A stretch of DNA of 64,000 nucleotides from Agreia sp. Leaf283 (GCF_001422485.1 NZ_LMNF01000001.1:255900-319899), one strand, 5' to 3'. Positions 34,428 to 44,463 are shown, numbered from the stretch's first letter. The notes: generated by a model from the letters alone, not told the origin. Numbers and translations: made by a program.

Positions 34428-34823
34428 ATGACAGATCAGGAAACTCCGAGCAACGAGCTCGTGACCTCTGTCTTCGCGCGCGACTGCACGTCACGCGCAG
34501 CTCTCGAAGACGTGTCGACGAAGTGGTCGAGCCTTGCTCTGCTCGCCCTCGGCGAAGGCGACTTCCGCTTCAACGCGTTGCGGCGCAAGGTCGAGGGAGT
34601 CAGCGAGAAGATGCTCTCCCAGACGCTGCAGACCCTCGAACGCGACGGAATGGTCACGCGCGAGGTGCACTCCACTATTCCGCCGCGGGTCGAGTACTCC
34701 CTCACCGCACTCGGCACCCTGGTGGCCGAGAACCTGCGCACCCTCGCCGACCTGCTCGAGGCATCCGCTGACGGCATCGGGGCGTCGCGCGCCACCTACG
34801 ACGAGACGCGCGCGACCGCCTGA
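34428..34823 (+). CDS. qorR: HxlR/DUF24-family redox-responsive regulator, QorR-like
   Basis: A 131-residue winged-helix regulator. The family pattern is clear: ARDCTSRAALEDVSTKWSSLALLALGEG, FRFNALRRKVEGVSEKMLSQTLQTLERDGMV in pieces, and VEYSLTALGTLV. Cys20, two residues before the first HTH helix region, is at the position of the single redox-sensing cysteine of QorR/YodB proteins. It probably represses qorB and itself until quinone or disulfide stress modifies Cys20. It is divergent from qorB. Despite the family name, control of the hxlBA genes 5 kb away is not suggested by position. Confidence 0.86.
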   Translation: MTDQETPSNELVTSVFARDCTSRAALEDVSTKWSSLALLALGEGDFRFNALRRKVEGVSEKMLSQTLQTLERDGMVTREVHSTIPPRVEYSLTALGTLVAENLRTLADLLEASADGIGASRATYDETRATA

Positions 34824-34907
34824 GGCTGCCGAGGCATCCGCTCCTGTTCGGCACATCGGCGCCCGGTCGTCCGGTGGCGGATGCGCCGAACAGGCGCGGA
34901 TACGGCT

Positions 34908-36401
34908 TTAGTGACCCGTGTTCGTGCGGCGCGGCAGCGCGAACACGAGGATGAACGCCAGCACCGCGAAGCCGAGTGAGACGACCATCGCGGCGGCCGC
35001 CGCGTCCGTGAATCCGGTGGCCACGGCATCCGGCGTCTTGCCACCGATCACGAGGCTGCCGAAGAACACGCTGCCGATCACCGCGATGCCCACGGCGCTT
35101 CCGATGCGCTGGACGGCGCCGATCACGCCGCTGGCCGCGCCGGCCTCGCGGGGGTCGACCGTGGCCACGATGAACTGCGCGTTCGGCGCGATGAAGAGTC
35201 CGTTGCCGAGGCCCGCGATGAGCAGCGGGGCGATGAGCAGCCAGTTGGTAAGGTCCGCCGCGTCGGTCAGCAGCAGTACGAGCCAGAGCCAGGCCAGGCC
35301 GACGACGACCAGCAGCGTACCGAGGATCAGCACGGTGCGACCGAGGCGCTGCGTGAGGCGGTTGCTCTGCGAGCTGCCCACGATGCTTCCGATCGCGAAC
35401 GGAATCGACACGATGCCCGACTCGAGGGCGGTGTGGCCGAGGCCCGACTGCCAGAGGATCGAGATCGTGAAGAAGATGCTGGTGAAGGCGGCGAAGTAGA
35501 CGAGCGCGAGGATGACTCCACCGGTGAACGCCGGGTGCGAGAACAGCCGCGGCGGAACGAGGGGGCTGCGTCCGCGCTTCGTGTAGGCGACCTCCCACGC
35601 GCCGAAGGCGACCATGAGCAGCGCGCCCGCGACGAGGGAGAGGATCGTCCAGAGCGGCCAGCCGGTGTCCTGGCCCTCGATCAGCGGAACCAGCAGCGCG
35701 ATGAGGCTCGCCGAGACCAGCACGAGGCCGATCCAGTCGAGGCCCGAGCGGTCGGCGTGGCTCGCCTCCTCGTCGCTCTGCTTCGGCAGCAGGATGGCCG
35801 CCGCCACGAGCGTCGCGATGCCGATGGGCAGGTTCACCCAGAACACCAGCCGCCAGCCGTCGGTCTCGCCGAAGGCCTGGATGAGGAGACCGCCGATGAT
35901 CGGACCGAGCGCAGAGGAGACACCGATGACCGCGCCCATGATGGCGAAGGCCTTGCCGCGCACGCGGCCGGGGAACAGAAGCTGGATGAATGCGGTCACC
36001 GCGGGCACGAACATGCCGCCGGCCAGACCCTGCACGACGCGGGCGATCACGAGCTGCAGGTCGTTCTGGGCGAGGCCGCAGAAGAGGCTGGCCAGAGTGA
36101 AGAGCGCGAGCCCGGTGAAGAACACCCACTTGTGCCCGATGCGGTCGCCCACGCGACCGGCCGGAATCAGGGCGAGGCCGAACGCGAGAGCGTAGCCCGA
36201 GATGATCCATGAGAGCGTGCCCTCGCTGGCGTCGAGGGTCGTGCGGATCGTGGGCAGGGCCACGTTGACGATGGTGGTGTCGAGCAGTGCCATGAACATG
36301 CCGGCGAGCAGCACGATGAGCGCCTGCCACGCCCGGCGCGACACGACGGGAGGAGCGGAGGGAGAGGAAGTGGGGTTGTCGCCCCGGACAGTTTCAGCCA
36401 C
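34908..36401 (-). CDS. MFS drug exporter, DHA2 (14-TM) family
   Basis: A 497-residue transporter of the EmrB/QacA type. Motif D1/A are recognisable in GMFMALLDTTIVNVALPTI and FGLALIPAGRVGDRIGHKWV, and motif C in IMGAVIGVSSALGPIIGGLL. About 14 hydrophobic segments are visible. It exports hydrophobic drugs or dyes by proton antiport; the substrate is unknown. The GTG at 36401 follows GAAAGG at proper distance; further upstream starts lack a ribosome site. The gene is convergent with qorR and divergent from the disulfide oxidoreductase. Confidence 0.92.
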   Translation of the reverse strand: MAETVRGDNPTSSPSAPPVVSRRAWQALIVLLAGMFMALLDTTIVNVALPTIRTTLDASEGTLSWIISGYALAFGLALIPAGRVGDRIGHKWVFFTGLALFTLASLFCGLAQNDLQLVIARVVQGLAGGMFVPAVTAFIQLLFPGRVRGKAFAIMGAVIGVSSALGPIIGGLLIQAFGETDGWRLVFWVNLPIGIATLVAAAILLPKQSDEEASHADRSGLDWIGLVLVSASLIALLVPLIEGQDTGWPLWTILSLVAGALLMVAFGAWEVAYTKRGRSPLVPPRLFSHPAFTGGVILALVYFAAFTSIFFTISILWQSGLGHTALESGIVSIPFAIGSIVGSSQSNRLTQRLGRTVLILGTLLVVVGLAWLWLVLLLTDAADLTNWLLIAPLLIAGLGNGLFIAPNAQFIVATVDPREAGAASGVIGAVQRIGSAVGIAVIGSVFFGSLVIGGKTPDAVATGFTDAAAAAMVVSLGFAVLAFILVFALPRRTNTGH

Positions 36402-36585
36402 GAACGGGCCTTTCAGACTCAAAATCAGCCGAGCGAATCGATCGCCCGAACGAAGCCCGGGTGCGGACGACTTCAGAATCATACGCTCGCATCCGCCTCG
36501 CGATGCACCCATTGCGCTTTTGGTCAACCCGAATTTCGCGCGCCACCCCTGCCGTGTTCATGGTCGGCCGCGCTACTCTCCCACC

Positions 36586-38004
36586 ATGACTGACTACAGG
36601 GATCACTACGATGTGGCCGTGATCGGCGCCGGCCCCGCGGGAACTGCCGCCGCTCTCCGCGCGGCGGAACTCGGCGCGAGCGTCGTCGTTCTCGAGGCGG
36701 CGCGGGTCGGCGGCACCTGCGTGAACACGGGATGCGTTCCCACGCGCGTGCTGGCCAAGACCGCGCGACTCATTCGCGAGACGCGTCACGCCGACGTCTA
36801 CGGGGTCGAGGTCGCGGCTCCCACGATCGACTGGGCCACGACGGTCGCCCGCGTCAGGGAGCGCGTCGACCGCGTGCGCTCGATCAAACGCGAGGCCGAA
36901 CGATTCGCCGAGGCGGGCATCCACCTCATTCACGAGGGACGGGCGAGGTTCGCCGACGACAAGACCCTCGTTCTCGACAGCGGTCGCCGCATCACGGCCT
37001 CGTCGATCCTCGTGTGCGTCGGCGGTCACTCGCGGCGCCTGCCGATCCCCGGCGCCGAGCTTGCCACGGTGCCCGAACAGGTGCTCGACCTGCCGTCGCT
37101 GCCGGGCCGCGTCGCCGTGATCGGGGCGGGCAACACCGGAGCCCAGCTGGTCACCGTGTTCAGCTCCTTCGGATCGCAGGTCACCGTGCTCGACCTCGCG
37201 CCGCGGGTGCTCATGCCCTCCGATCCGTCGATCTCCGAGGCCGTGTCGGCCGCCTTCGTCGAGCAGGGAATCGAGGTGCGCACTGGCATCGACGGCGTCG
37301 ACGGTCTGGCGCGCGCAGACGACGGCGGCATCACCCTGTCGTGGAGAGACGACGGCGCCGCGCACTCGGCCGATTTCGACGCCGTCATCATGGCGACCGG
37401 ATGGCCGGCGGACGTCGAGGACCTGGGTCTCGAGAAGGCGGGCATCGAGGTCGTGCGCTCGGCCATTCCCGCCGACGCGTACTTCCGCACGGTCGTTCCG
37501 CACATCTTCGCCGTCGGCGACGCGAACGGGCGGGACATGCTCGTGCAGGCGGCACAGTTCGAGGGCGAGGCCGCGGCGGAGAACGCCGTGCTGGGCGCCA
37601 ACCGTCGAACTCCGCATCATCTGCTTCCGGCGGGCGGCTTCACCGACCCCGACTACGCGGGCGTCGGACTCACCGAGCAGCATGCCCGCGAGCGGGGTAT
37701 CGAGTGCGTCGTTGCGACCGTCGCCTTCGCCGCTGTCGACCGCGCGGTCATCGACGACCGGGAGACAGGCTTCCTGAAGCTCATCGCCGACCCACGACGC
37801 GAGCTGATCCTCGGAGCCCACGCCGTCGGGGAGAACGCGATCGAGGTCATCCAGTCGGTGACCACCGCGATGGCAGCGGGAGTCGACGTGTCGACCCTCG
37901 CGAACGTGCGCTTCGCCTACCCCACCTACAGCGCCGTGATCGGTATGGCGGCGAGGGCACTGCTGGCCGCTGCCCCCGCGGACGACGATGGCGAGCTGAG
38001 GTGA
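36586..38004 (+). CDS. Class I pyridine nucleotide-disulfide oxidoreductase
   Basis: A 472-residue FAD/NAD(P) enzyme related to mercuric, glutathione and dihydrolipoamide reductases. The FAD fold is YDVAVIGAGPAGTAAA. The redox-active disulfide is Cys45/Cys50 in GGTCVNTGCVPTR. The NAD(P) fold is RVAVIGAGNTGAQLV, and HIFAVGDANGRDMLV closes the FAD site. In the dimerisation domain the usual HPT proton-donor motif reads AYPTYSAVI, so the catalytic His is replaced by Tyr. This argues against normal glutathione or lipoamide reduction and for a soluble transhydrogenase- or quinone-type relative. The ATG at 36586 is preferred; no mercury-binding N-terminal domain is present. It is coupled by GTGA to the lipoprotein downstream. 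Confidence 0.9.
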   Translation: MTDYRDHYDVAVIGAGPAGTAAALRAAELGASVVVLEAARVGGTCVNTGCVPTRVLAKTARLIRETRHADVYGVEVAAPTIDWATTVARVRERVDRVRSIKREAERFAEAGIHLIHEGRARFADDKTLVLDSGRRITASSILVCVGGHSRRLPIPGAELATVPEQVLDLPSLPGRVAVIGAGNTGAQLVTVFSSFGSQVTVLDLAPRVLMPSDPSISEAVSAAFVEQGIEVRTGIDGVDGLARADDGGITLSWRDDGAAHSADFDAVIMATGWPADVEDLGLEKAGIEVVRSAIPADAYFRTVVPHIFAVGDANGRDMLVQAAQFEGEAAAENAVLGANRRTPHHLLPAGGFTDPDYAGVGLTEQHARERGIECVVATVAFAAVDRAVIDDRETGFLKLIADPRRELILGAHAVGENAIEVIQSVTTAMAAGVDVSTLANVRFAYPTYSAVIGMAARALLAAAPADDDGELR

Positions 38005-38426
38005 GACACGCCCCACGACGCCGACTCCGCCTTGTCGGGGCCGCATCCGCCTTCGCTGCATCGCTCCTTCTTTCCGCCTGCGCCATCGGCGGACCTGCCT
38101 CGACGCCCGCGTCGAACGTCATCCTCCTCCCCGGCGGGCTCGTCGGTACGTGGACAGAAGACGGGAGCGATTCCCTCCTGCAGCCGTACTTATCCCTTGA
38201 GAAAAACGGCACATTTCGAGGCAGCGACGGATGCAACACGCTCAGCGGAACGTGGACGTACGCGGAGAGTGACGGGGTGGTCTTGGGCGACATCGCGTCG
38301 ACGGAGATCGCCTGCGAGGGCATCGACACGTGGCTCTCTCAGGTCGCGACCGCCCAGGTGCAGGCCGGCGTCATGACTGTGAAGTCGGCCGACGGAACCG
38401 TCATCGGCCGGCTCGAGGGCTCTTAG
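38001..38426 (+). CDS. META/HslJ-like lipoprotein
   Basis: A 141-residue lipoprotein starting at GTG 38001, which overlaps the previous stop as GTGA. The signal peptide ends in LLLSAC, giving a lipidated Cys near residue 26. The mature part contains GTWTEDGS, then GTFRGSDGCNTLSGTWTY and ASTEIACEG, which match the META domain pattern (SDGCN-x-xxGxW). META proteins are linked to envelope stress and motility, but the function is loosely defined. Its frame is also open far upstream inside the oxidoreductase gene; that part is antiphase and not coding. Confidence 0.82.
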   Translation: MRHAPRRRLRLVGAASAFAASLLLSACAIGGPASTPASNVILLPGGLVGTWTEDGSDSLLQPYLSLEKNGTFRGSDGCNTLSGTWTYAESDGVVLGDIASTEIACEGIDTWLSQVATAQVQAGVMTVKSADGTVIGRLEGS

Positions 38427-38450
38427 AACCCTGCCGTGTCGGGGCGGCCG

Positions 38451-39308
38451 CTACGCCCCCGGGCGACTCAGCACGGCGAGCTCTCCACGGGTGCGGACGC
38501 CGGCCTTGCGCAGCACGTTCGACACGTGGAACTTCACCGTGTTGGCGCTGACTCCCAGCTGCTCCGCGATCGCGCGGTTCTGGGCGCCCGAGGCCACGAG
38601 CTTCAGCACCTCGCGCTCCCGCGGCGACAGCGACACCACGTCGGCGAGCGGCTCCGGAACGGCGGGCGGATCGAGGGGCAGCGTGATCGCGAGCGACGAT
38701 CCCCACCCGGGAGTCGCTGTGACGTCGAAGCCGCCGTTCAACGCGGTGACACGTTCGGCGATCGGCCGCAGCGAATCATCGTGGGGCGTGAGCTCGCCCG
38801 CCCCGTCGTCGCGGATTCCGATGAGCAGGTTCAGCCCGTCGCAGTCCCACTGGATGCGCACCTTGCGGCTCTCGCCCGCGTCGACGAGCGCGAGCACGGC
38901 GCTGCGAACGATGGCGCGGGCGGCGTGCGCGACCTCACCGGGAAGCGCCCGGCCGGTCGACGGCGGCTCGACGAACTGCACGTCGAGGTCGCCGAAGCGC
39001 ACAAGGGGGCGAAGGTCGCTGCGAAGGCGCGCGAACGCTCCGACCACCGGCTCGAGCTGAACACTCGAGCGTTCGTCGCTTGCCGTGCGCAGTCCCACGA
39101 GAGCCGACGCGGCCACGTCGATCGCCATGGCTCTGGATGCGCGATCGTCGAGCCGGGTCGATCTGAGCACGGCGAGCACAGACTCCAGCACCACGGCGTG
39201 CCTGTCGGTCTGCTCTGCGGAGAGGCGGGCCTGCTCGGCTCGCCACCGTCTGCTGGCGGCCGAGGCGGTGTCGTCGAAGGCGGTGTCGTCGAGGTCGGGG
39301 TCAGGCAT
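38451..39308 (-). CDS. One-component HATPase-like / LuxR-type HTH regulator
   Basis: A 285-residue protein. Residues 1-105 are helical with no known domain. Residues 110-212 resemble a NarX/DesK-type HATPase: LLIGIRDDGAGEL (G1-like box), LRPIAERVTALNGGFDV and GWGSSLAITLPL (G2-like). The N-box region (RAIVRSAVLAL) lacks the usual metal-binding Asn, and there is no phosphoacceptor His domain. Residues 222-285 are a LuxR/NarL HTH: SLSPREREVLKLVASG and SANTVKFHVSNVLRKAGV. No receiver domain is present, so a sensor-like nucleotide fold appears joined directly to the DNA-binding domain. It is divergent from hxlB-hxlA with about 100 bp between, so regulation of those genes is a reasonable inference. 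Confidence 0.84.
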   Translation of the reverse strand: MPDPDLDDTAFDDTASAASRRWRAEQARLSAEQTDRHAVVLESVLAVLRSTRLDDRASRAMAIDVAASALVGLRTASDERSSVQLEPVVGAFARLRSDLRPLVRFGDLDVQFVEPPSTGRALPGEVAHAARAIVRSAVLALVDAGESRKVRIQWDCDGLNLLIGIRDDGAGELTPHDDSLRPIAERVTALNGGFDVTATPGWGSSLAITLPLDPPAVPEPLADVVSLSPREREVLKLVASGAQNRAIAEQLGVSANTVKFHVSNVLRKAGVRTRGELAVLSRPGA

Positions 39309-39334
39309 CCGGCCACCCTACCCGCTGGAGCCGT

Positions 39335-39354
39335 ACCTACCCATCGGTATAGGT
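39335..39354. promoter_or_regulatory. Nested dyad between regulator and hxlBA
   Basis: ACCTACCCATCGGTATAGGT contains ACCTA-N10-TAGGT and, inside it, TACC-N4-GGTA (39338-39349). TACCCAT fits the NarL-type heptamer TACYYMT, which agrees with a LuxR/NarL HTH regulator encoded next to it. Confidence 0.4.
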
Positions 39355-39409
39355 GAAACCGGCCGTCCGGGCGGGGGCACCGGTCTGCCGACCCGCGAAG
39401 ACTGGAGAA

Positions 39410-40003
39410 ATGAGTTCAGATGCACCCGGGTTCGACCGTTCCCTCTCGCTGATCGCCGAAGAGCTCGGATCGGTCGTCGAGCGGCTCACCGCCGTCGATG
39501 ACGCCTCCTCGGATCACGACGGCGCCGAGGCGCTGGTCGACGAGATCGCGCGAGCCCGCAGGGTCTTCGTTCACGGCGCCGGCCGCTCGGGGCTCGCCCT
39601 GCGCATGACGGCGATGCGCCTGATGCACCTCGGCCTCGAGGTGCACGTCGTCGGAGAGACCACGACACCGGCGATCGCCGAGGGCGACGTGCTCCTCACC
39701 GCCAGCGGTTCCGGCACGACCGAGAGCATCGTGCGCGCCGCCCGCTCCGCGATCGAGGCAGGCGCCCGTGTCGCACTCATCACGACGGCGACGGAGTCTC
39801 CGCTCTCCGAACTCGCATCGGCGACCCTCGTCGTGCCCGCCGCGGCCAAACTCGACAGGTCGATGACGGCATCCGCCCAGTATGCCGGCGGCCTCTTCGA
39901 GCAGACGGTCGTGCTGGTCGGCGACGCCCTCTTCCACACCGTGTGGCAGCGCTCGGGCCGCACGGCCGACGAGCTCTGGCCGCGACACGCCAACCTCGAG
40001 TGA
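39410..40003 (+). CDS. hxlB: 6-phospho-3-hexuloisomerase
   Basis: A 197-residue SIS-domain isomerase of the ribulose monophosphate pathway that converts 3-hexulose 6-phosphate to fructose 6-phosphate. The blocks RVFVHGAGRSGLALRMTAMR, EVHVVGETTTPAIAEGDVLL and SGSGTTESIVRAA are the usual sugar-phosphate site. ASAQYAGGLFEQTVVLVGD near the C-terminus is typical of PHI. The ATG at 39410 has GGAGA close upstream. It is followed after 52 bp by hxlA, giving the order hxlB-hxlA. Together they fix or detoxify formaldehyde. Confidence 0.93.
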   Translation: MSSDAPGFDRSLSLIAEELGSVVERLTAVDDASSDHDGAEALVDEIARARRVFVHGAGRSGLALRMTAMRLMHLGLEVHVVGETTTPAIAEGDVLLTASGSGTTESIVRAARSAIEAGARVALITTATESPLSELASATLVVPAAAKLDRSMTASAQYAGGLFEQTVVLVGDALFHTVWQRSGRTADELWPRHANLE

Positions 40004-40055
40004 CGCCGATCGATTCGACTTTCCCCTCCCTCCACCCGCAACACGAAGGAACACA

Positions 40056-40679
40056 ATGAAACTGCAGTTCGCCATGGACACCCTCACCACCGAAGCCGCC
40101 CTCGAGCTGGCCGCGGCGGCCGCGCCGCACGTCGACATCCTCGAGCTCGGCACCCCGCTCATCAAGAGCGCCGGCCTCTCGGCCGTCACGGCCATCAAGG
40201 CCGCTCACCCCGACAAGATCGTCTTCGCCGACCTCAAGACGATGGATGCCGGAGAGCTCGAGGCCGACATCGCGTTCACCGCGGGAGCCGACCTCGTGAC
40301 CGTGCTCGGCACCGCCGGCGACAGCACGATCGTCGGCGCGGTCAAGGCCGCGAAGAAGCACGGCAAGGGCATCGTCGTCGACCTGATCGGCGTCGCGAAC
40401 AAGTCCGAGCGCGCCCAGCAGGTCGTCGCCCTGGGCGCCGAGTTCGTCGAGATGCACGCGGGCCTCGACGAGCAGGCCGAGGAGGGCTTCACGTTCTCGA
40501 CCCTGCTCGACGACGGCAAGGCATCCGGCGTGCCGTTCTCGGTGGCCGGTGGCATCAACGCCTCGACCATCGCCTCCGTTCAGCAGTCGGGCGCCCAGGT
40601 CGCCGTCGCCGGAGGCGCCATCTACGGAGCCCCCGACGTGGGAGCCGCCGCCGCAGAGCTGCGCGCCGCCATCGTCTGA
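40056..40679 (+). CDS. hxlA: 3-hexulose-6-phosphate synthase
   Basis: A 207-residue OMP-decarboxylase-superfamily aldolase that joins formaldehyde to ribulose 5-phosphate. It starts KLQFAMDTLTTEAALELA. Key blocks are VDILELGTPLIKSAG, IVFADLKTMDAGELEAD (the Asp-x-Lys-x-x-Asp catalytic motif) and FSVAGGINASTI with VAVAGGAIYGA for the phosphate. The length is normal for the family. The start at 40056 follows GAAGGA. It ends just before the second copy of the 57-bp hairpin repeat. Confidence 0.95.
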   Translation: MKLQFAMDTLTTEAALELAAAAAPHVDILELGTPLIKSAGLSAVTAIKAAHPDKIVFADLKTMDAGELEADIAFTAGADLVTVLGTAGDSTIVGAVKAAKKHGKGIVVDLIGVANKSERAQQVVALGAEFVEMHAGLDEQAEEGFTFSTLLDDGKASGVPFSVAGGINASTIASVQQSGAQVAVAGGAIYGAPDVGAAAAELRAAIV

Positions 40680-40700
40680 CGCACGGCAGCAACACGAAAC

Positions 40701-40757
40701 GCGGGTGTTCCCGCCTGCCGCGGTGGTTCAACCACTGCGCTGGGCGGGAACACCCGC
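40701..40757. repeat. 57-bp double-hairpin repeat, copy 2
   Basis: Outer arms GCGGGTGTTCCCGCC (40701-40715) and GGCGGGAACACCCGC (40743-40757) are fully complementary. The inner stem is GTGGT/ACCAC (40723-40727, 40731-40735) with a 3-nt loop. It lies between the convergent stops of hxlA and nrdF and could end transcription from both sides. Relative to copy 1 the stems differ by paired changes. Confidence 0.8.
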
Positions 40758-40780
40758 GTTCGTTGTGTGCAGGGCTGGGC

Positions 40781-41758
<978 letters not shown>

Positions 41759-41769
41759 CTATTTTCTTT

Positions 41770-41859
41770 CGTTCACTGAGCTTGTCGATGTGGAGCGTGG
41801 GTGTGGATGCCCGCAGGCAAGGCTCAGGGAACGACTCGTTCCTTGAGCCTGTCGAAAGG
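41770..41859. repeat. Degenerate REP-like units between nrdE and nrdF
   Basis: A decayed unit (CGTTCACTGAGCTTGTCGAT) lies at 41770-41789. A decayed inverted pair covers about 41818-41859, with GGCTCAGGGAACG facing CGTTCCTTGAGCC. It fills most of the gap between nrdE and nrdF and may give them different message stability. Confidence 0.65.
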
Positions 41860-41868
41860 CCGGGAGCG

Positions 41869-44034
41869 CTAGAGCGCGCAGCTCACGCATCCCTCGATCT
41901 CGGTGCCCTCGAGGGCCATCTGGCGGAGACGGATGTAGTAGATCGTCTTGATGCCCTTGCGCCATGCGTAGATCTGCGCCTTGTTGATGTCGCGGGTGGT
42001 CGCCGTGTCCTTGAAGAACAGCGTCAGCGAGAGACCCTGGTCGACGTGCTGCGTTGCCGCGGCGTAGGTGTCGATGATCTTCTCGGCGCCGATCTCGTAC
42101 GAGTCCTGGTAGTACTCCAGGTTGTCGTTCGTCATGAATGGGGCCGGGAAGTAGACGCGACCCAGCTTGCCTTCCTTGCGGATCTCGATCTTCGCCGCGA
42201 TCGGGTGGATCGATGCGGTGGAGTTGTTGATGTACGAGATCGATCCGGTGGGCGGCACGGCCTGCAGGTTCTGGTTGTAGATGCCGTGCTCCATGACGGA
42301 TGCCTTCAGCTGGTCCCAGTCGGCCTGTGTCGGGATGTGCACCCCGGCCGTGTCGAAGAGTTCGCGGACGCGGTCGGTGGCGGGCACCCACTCGGCGTCG
42401 GTGTACTTGTCGAAGAACGCGCCGGATGCGTAGGTCGAGTCCTCGAAACCCTCGAACTTGACGCCGCGCTCGATGGCGATGGCATTCGAGGCGCGCAGGG
42501 CGTGGAACAGCACCGTGTAGAAGTAGATGTTCGTGAAGTCGATGCCCTCTTCGGAGCCGTAGAAGATGCGCTCACGAGCGAGGTAGCCGTGCAGGTTCAT
42601 CTGGCCCAGGCCGATGGCGTGCGACTTGTCGTTGCCGTCTTCGATGGAGCGCACCGACGTGATGTGGCTCATGTCGGAGACTGCGGAGAGACCCCGGATC
42701 GCCGTCTCGACCGTGAGGCCGAAGTCGGGCGCATCCATCGCCAGGGCGATGTTCATCGAGCCCAGGTTGCACGAGATGTCTTTGCCGATCGTGTCGTATG
42801 ACAGGTCTTCGTTGTACGTGGTCGGGGTGTTGACCTGAAGGATCTCGGAGCACAGGTTCGACATGTTGATGCGGCCCTTGATGGGGTTCGCCGCATTCAC
42901 GGTGTCTTCGAACATGATGTACGGGTAGCCCGACTCGAACTGGATCTCGGCGATCGTCTGGAAGAAGTCGCGGGCCTTGATCTTGGTCTTCTTGATGCGC
43001 GAGTCGTCGACCATCTCGTGGTACTTCTCGCTGACCGAGATGTCGCCGAAGGGCACGCCGTAGACGCGCTCGACGTCGTACGGCGAGAAGAGGTACATGT
43101 CTTCTCCCTTCTTGGCGAGCTCGAACGTGATGTCGGGAACGACGACGCCGAGGGAGAGCGTCTTGATGCGGATCTTCTCGTCGGCGTTCTCGCGCTTGGT
43201 GTCGAGGAAGCGCATGATGTCGGGGTGGTGGGCGTGCAGGTACACGGCACCGGCACCCTGGCGCGCGCCCAGCTGGTTGGCGTAGCTGAAGGAGTCTTCG
43301 AGCAGCTTCATCACGGGGATGATTCCCGAGGACTGGTTCTCGATCTGCTTGATCGGCGCACCCGACTCGCGGATGTTCGACAGCAGCAGTGCCACCCCGC
43401 CGCCGCGCTTGGAGAGCTGGAGGCTGGAGTTGATTGCGCGGGAGATGGACTCCATGTTGTCTTCGATGCGGAGAAGGAAGCAGGAGACGAGCTCGCCTCG
43501 CTGGGCCTTGCCCGTGTTGAGGAACGTGGGGGTGGCCGGCTGGAAGCGGCCGCCGATGATCTCGTTGACGAGGTTGATCGCGAGCTGCTCGTTGCCGCCG
43601 GCGAGGCCGAGGGACGTCATCACGACGCGGTCTTCGAAGCGCTCGAGGTAGCGCTTTCCGTCGAACGTCTTCAGCGTGTACGAGGTGTAGTACTTGAACG
43701 CGCCGAGGAAGGTGTCGAAGCGGAACTTCTTCGAGTAGGCGAGGTCGTTGAGCTTGGTGATGAACTCGAACGAGTACTGCTCGATGGTCTCGGCCTCGTA
43801 GTACTCCTTCTCGACGAGGTAGTCGAGGCGCTCGCGCAGCGAGTGGAAGAAGACCGTGTTCTGGTTGACGTGCTGCAGGAAGAACTCGCGCGCCGCCTCT
43901 TTGTCTTTATCGAACTGGATCTCGCCGTTCGGGCCGTAGAGGTTCAGCATCGCGTTCAGCGAGTGGTAATCCATCTGCACCTGACCCGGGGTCTCGATGC
44001 GGGTGTTCTCTAGTGATGCTGTGGGGACGTCCAA
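41869..44034 (-). CDS. nrdE: Class Ib ribonucleotide reductase large subunit
   Basis: A 721-residue R1E protein if started at TTG 44034, the same length as Mycobacterium tuberculosis NrdE. It reduces ribonucleoside diphosphates. Visible blocks are [31 protein letters not shown] (first active-site Cys), [25 protein letters not shown] and [13 protein letters not shown]. The C-terminal GCVSCAL is the redox pair recharged by NrdH. The start is uncertain: TTG 44034 lies in the end of nrdI and is preceded by GAAGGA at a long spacing, while the first ATG is at 43974, next to [12 protein letters not shown] where the conserved region begins. The N-terminal ATP-cone seen in NrdA is absent, as expected for class Ib. 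Confidence 0.95.
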   Translation of the reverse strand: MDVPTASLENTRIETPGQVQMDYHSLNAMLNLYGPNGEIQFDKDKEAAREFFLQHVNQNTVFFHSLRERLDYLVEKEYYEAETIEQYSFEFITKLNDLAYSKKFRFDTFLGAFKYYTSYTLKTFDGKRYLERFEDRVVMTSLGLAGGNEQLAINLVNEIIGGRFQPATPTFLNTGKAQRGELVSCFLLRIEDNMESISRAINSSLQLSKRGGGVALLLSNIRESGAPIKQIENQSSGIIPVMKLLEDSFSYANQLGARQGAGAVYLHAHHPDIMRFLDTKRENADEKIRIKTLSLGVVVPDITFELAKKGEDMYLFSPYDVERVYGVPFGDISVSEKYHEMVDDSRIKKTKIKARDFFQTIAEIQFESGYPYIMFEDTVNAANPIKGRINMSNLCSEILQVNTPTTYNEDLSYDTIGKDISCNLGSMNIALAMDAPDFGLTVETAIRGLSAVSDMSHITSVRSIEDGNDKSHAIGLGQMNLHGYLARERIFYGSEEGIDFTNIYFYTVLFHALRASNAIAIERGVKFEGFEDSTYASGAFFDKYTDAEWVPATDRVRELFDTAGVHIPTQADWDQLKASVMEHGIYNQNLQAVPPTGSISYINNSTASIHPIAAKIEIRKEGKLGRVYFPAPFMTNDNLEYYQDSYEIGAEKIIDTYAAATQHVDQGLSLTLFFKDTATTRDINKAQIYAWRKGIKTIYYIRLRQMALEGTEIEGCVSCAL

Positions 44035-44456
44035 AACGCTTCCAATCCTTCGTGGACGGCGGTGACGTCGTCCGGGGTTCCGAATACTTCGAATTTGTAG
44101 AGGTGGGGAACTTTGCACTTGCGGGAGACGATGTCGCCGGCCTTGCAGAAGGCTTCCCCGAAGTTGGTATTGCCTGCAGAGATCACTCCGCGGATGAGGG
44201 ATCTGTTGTGCTCGTCGTTGAGGAACGAGATCACCTGTTTGGGAACCGCCCCGCCCTCGGTGCCCCCACCGTAGGTGGGAAGCACGAGAACGTAGGGTTC
44301 GGTGGCCATCAGTCTCGGCTGCCACTTGTGCAGTGGGATGCGATCGGCCGGCATCCCGAGCTTCTCGATGAAGCGATGGGTATTGCCCGACACCGACGAG
44401 AAGTAGACCAGGTTCGACAGGGTGGGGATCGTGTCGACCACCGCTGCGAGGGACAC
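44010..44456 (-). CDS. nrdI: Flavodoxin-like NrdI
   Basis: A 148-residue flavodoxin-like protein that activates the manganese cofactor of NrdF. The flavin loop is [19 protein letters not shown], followed by [12 protein letters not shown] and [19 protein letters not shown], all standard for NrdI. The GTG at 44456 starts 7 bp after the nrdH stop. Its end overlaps the likely nrdE start. Longer in-frame starts inside nrdH are not needed. Confidence 0.94.
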   Translation of the reverse strand: MSLAAVVDTIPTLSNLVYFSSVSGNTHRFIEKLGMPADRIPLHKWQPRLMATEPYVLVLPTYGGGTEGGAVPKQVISFLNDEHNRSLIRGVISAGNTNFGEAFCKAGDIVSRKCKVPHLYKFEVFGTPDDVTAVHEGLEAFWTSPQHH

Positions 44457-44463
44457 GGGGTGA

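Noticed and set aside
36732-38000. Long open frame leading into the META-like lipoprotein
   Set aside because: It lies antiphase inside the disulfide oxidoreductase gene; the signal peptide begins right after GTG 38001.
34428-40679. HxlR-family gene as regulator of hxlBA
   Set aside because: It is divergent from qorB and 5 kb from hxlB, has the QorR-type cysteine, and hxlBA has its own divergent regulator candidate.
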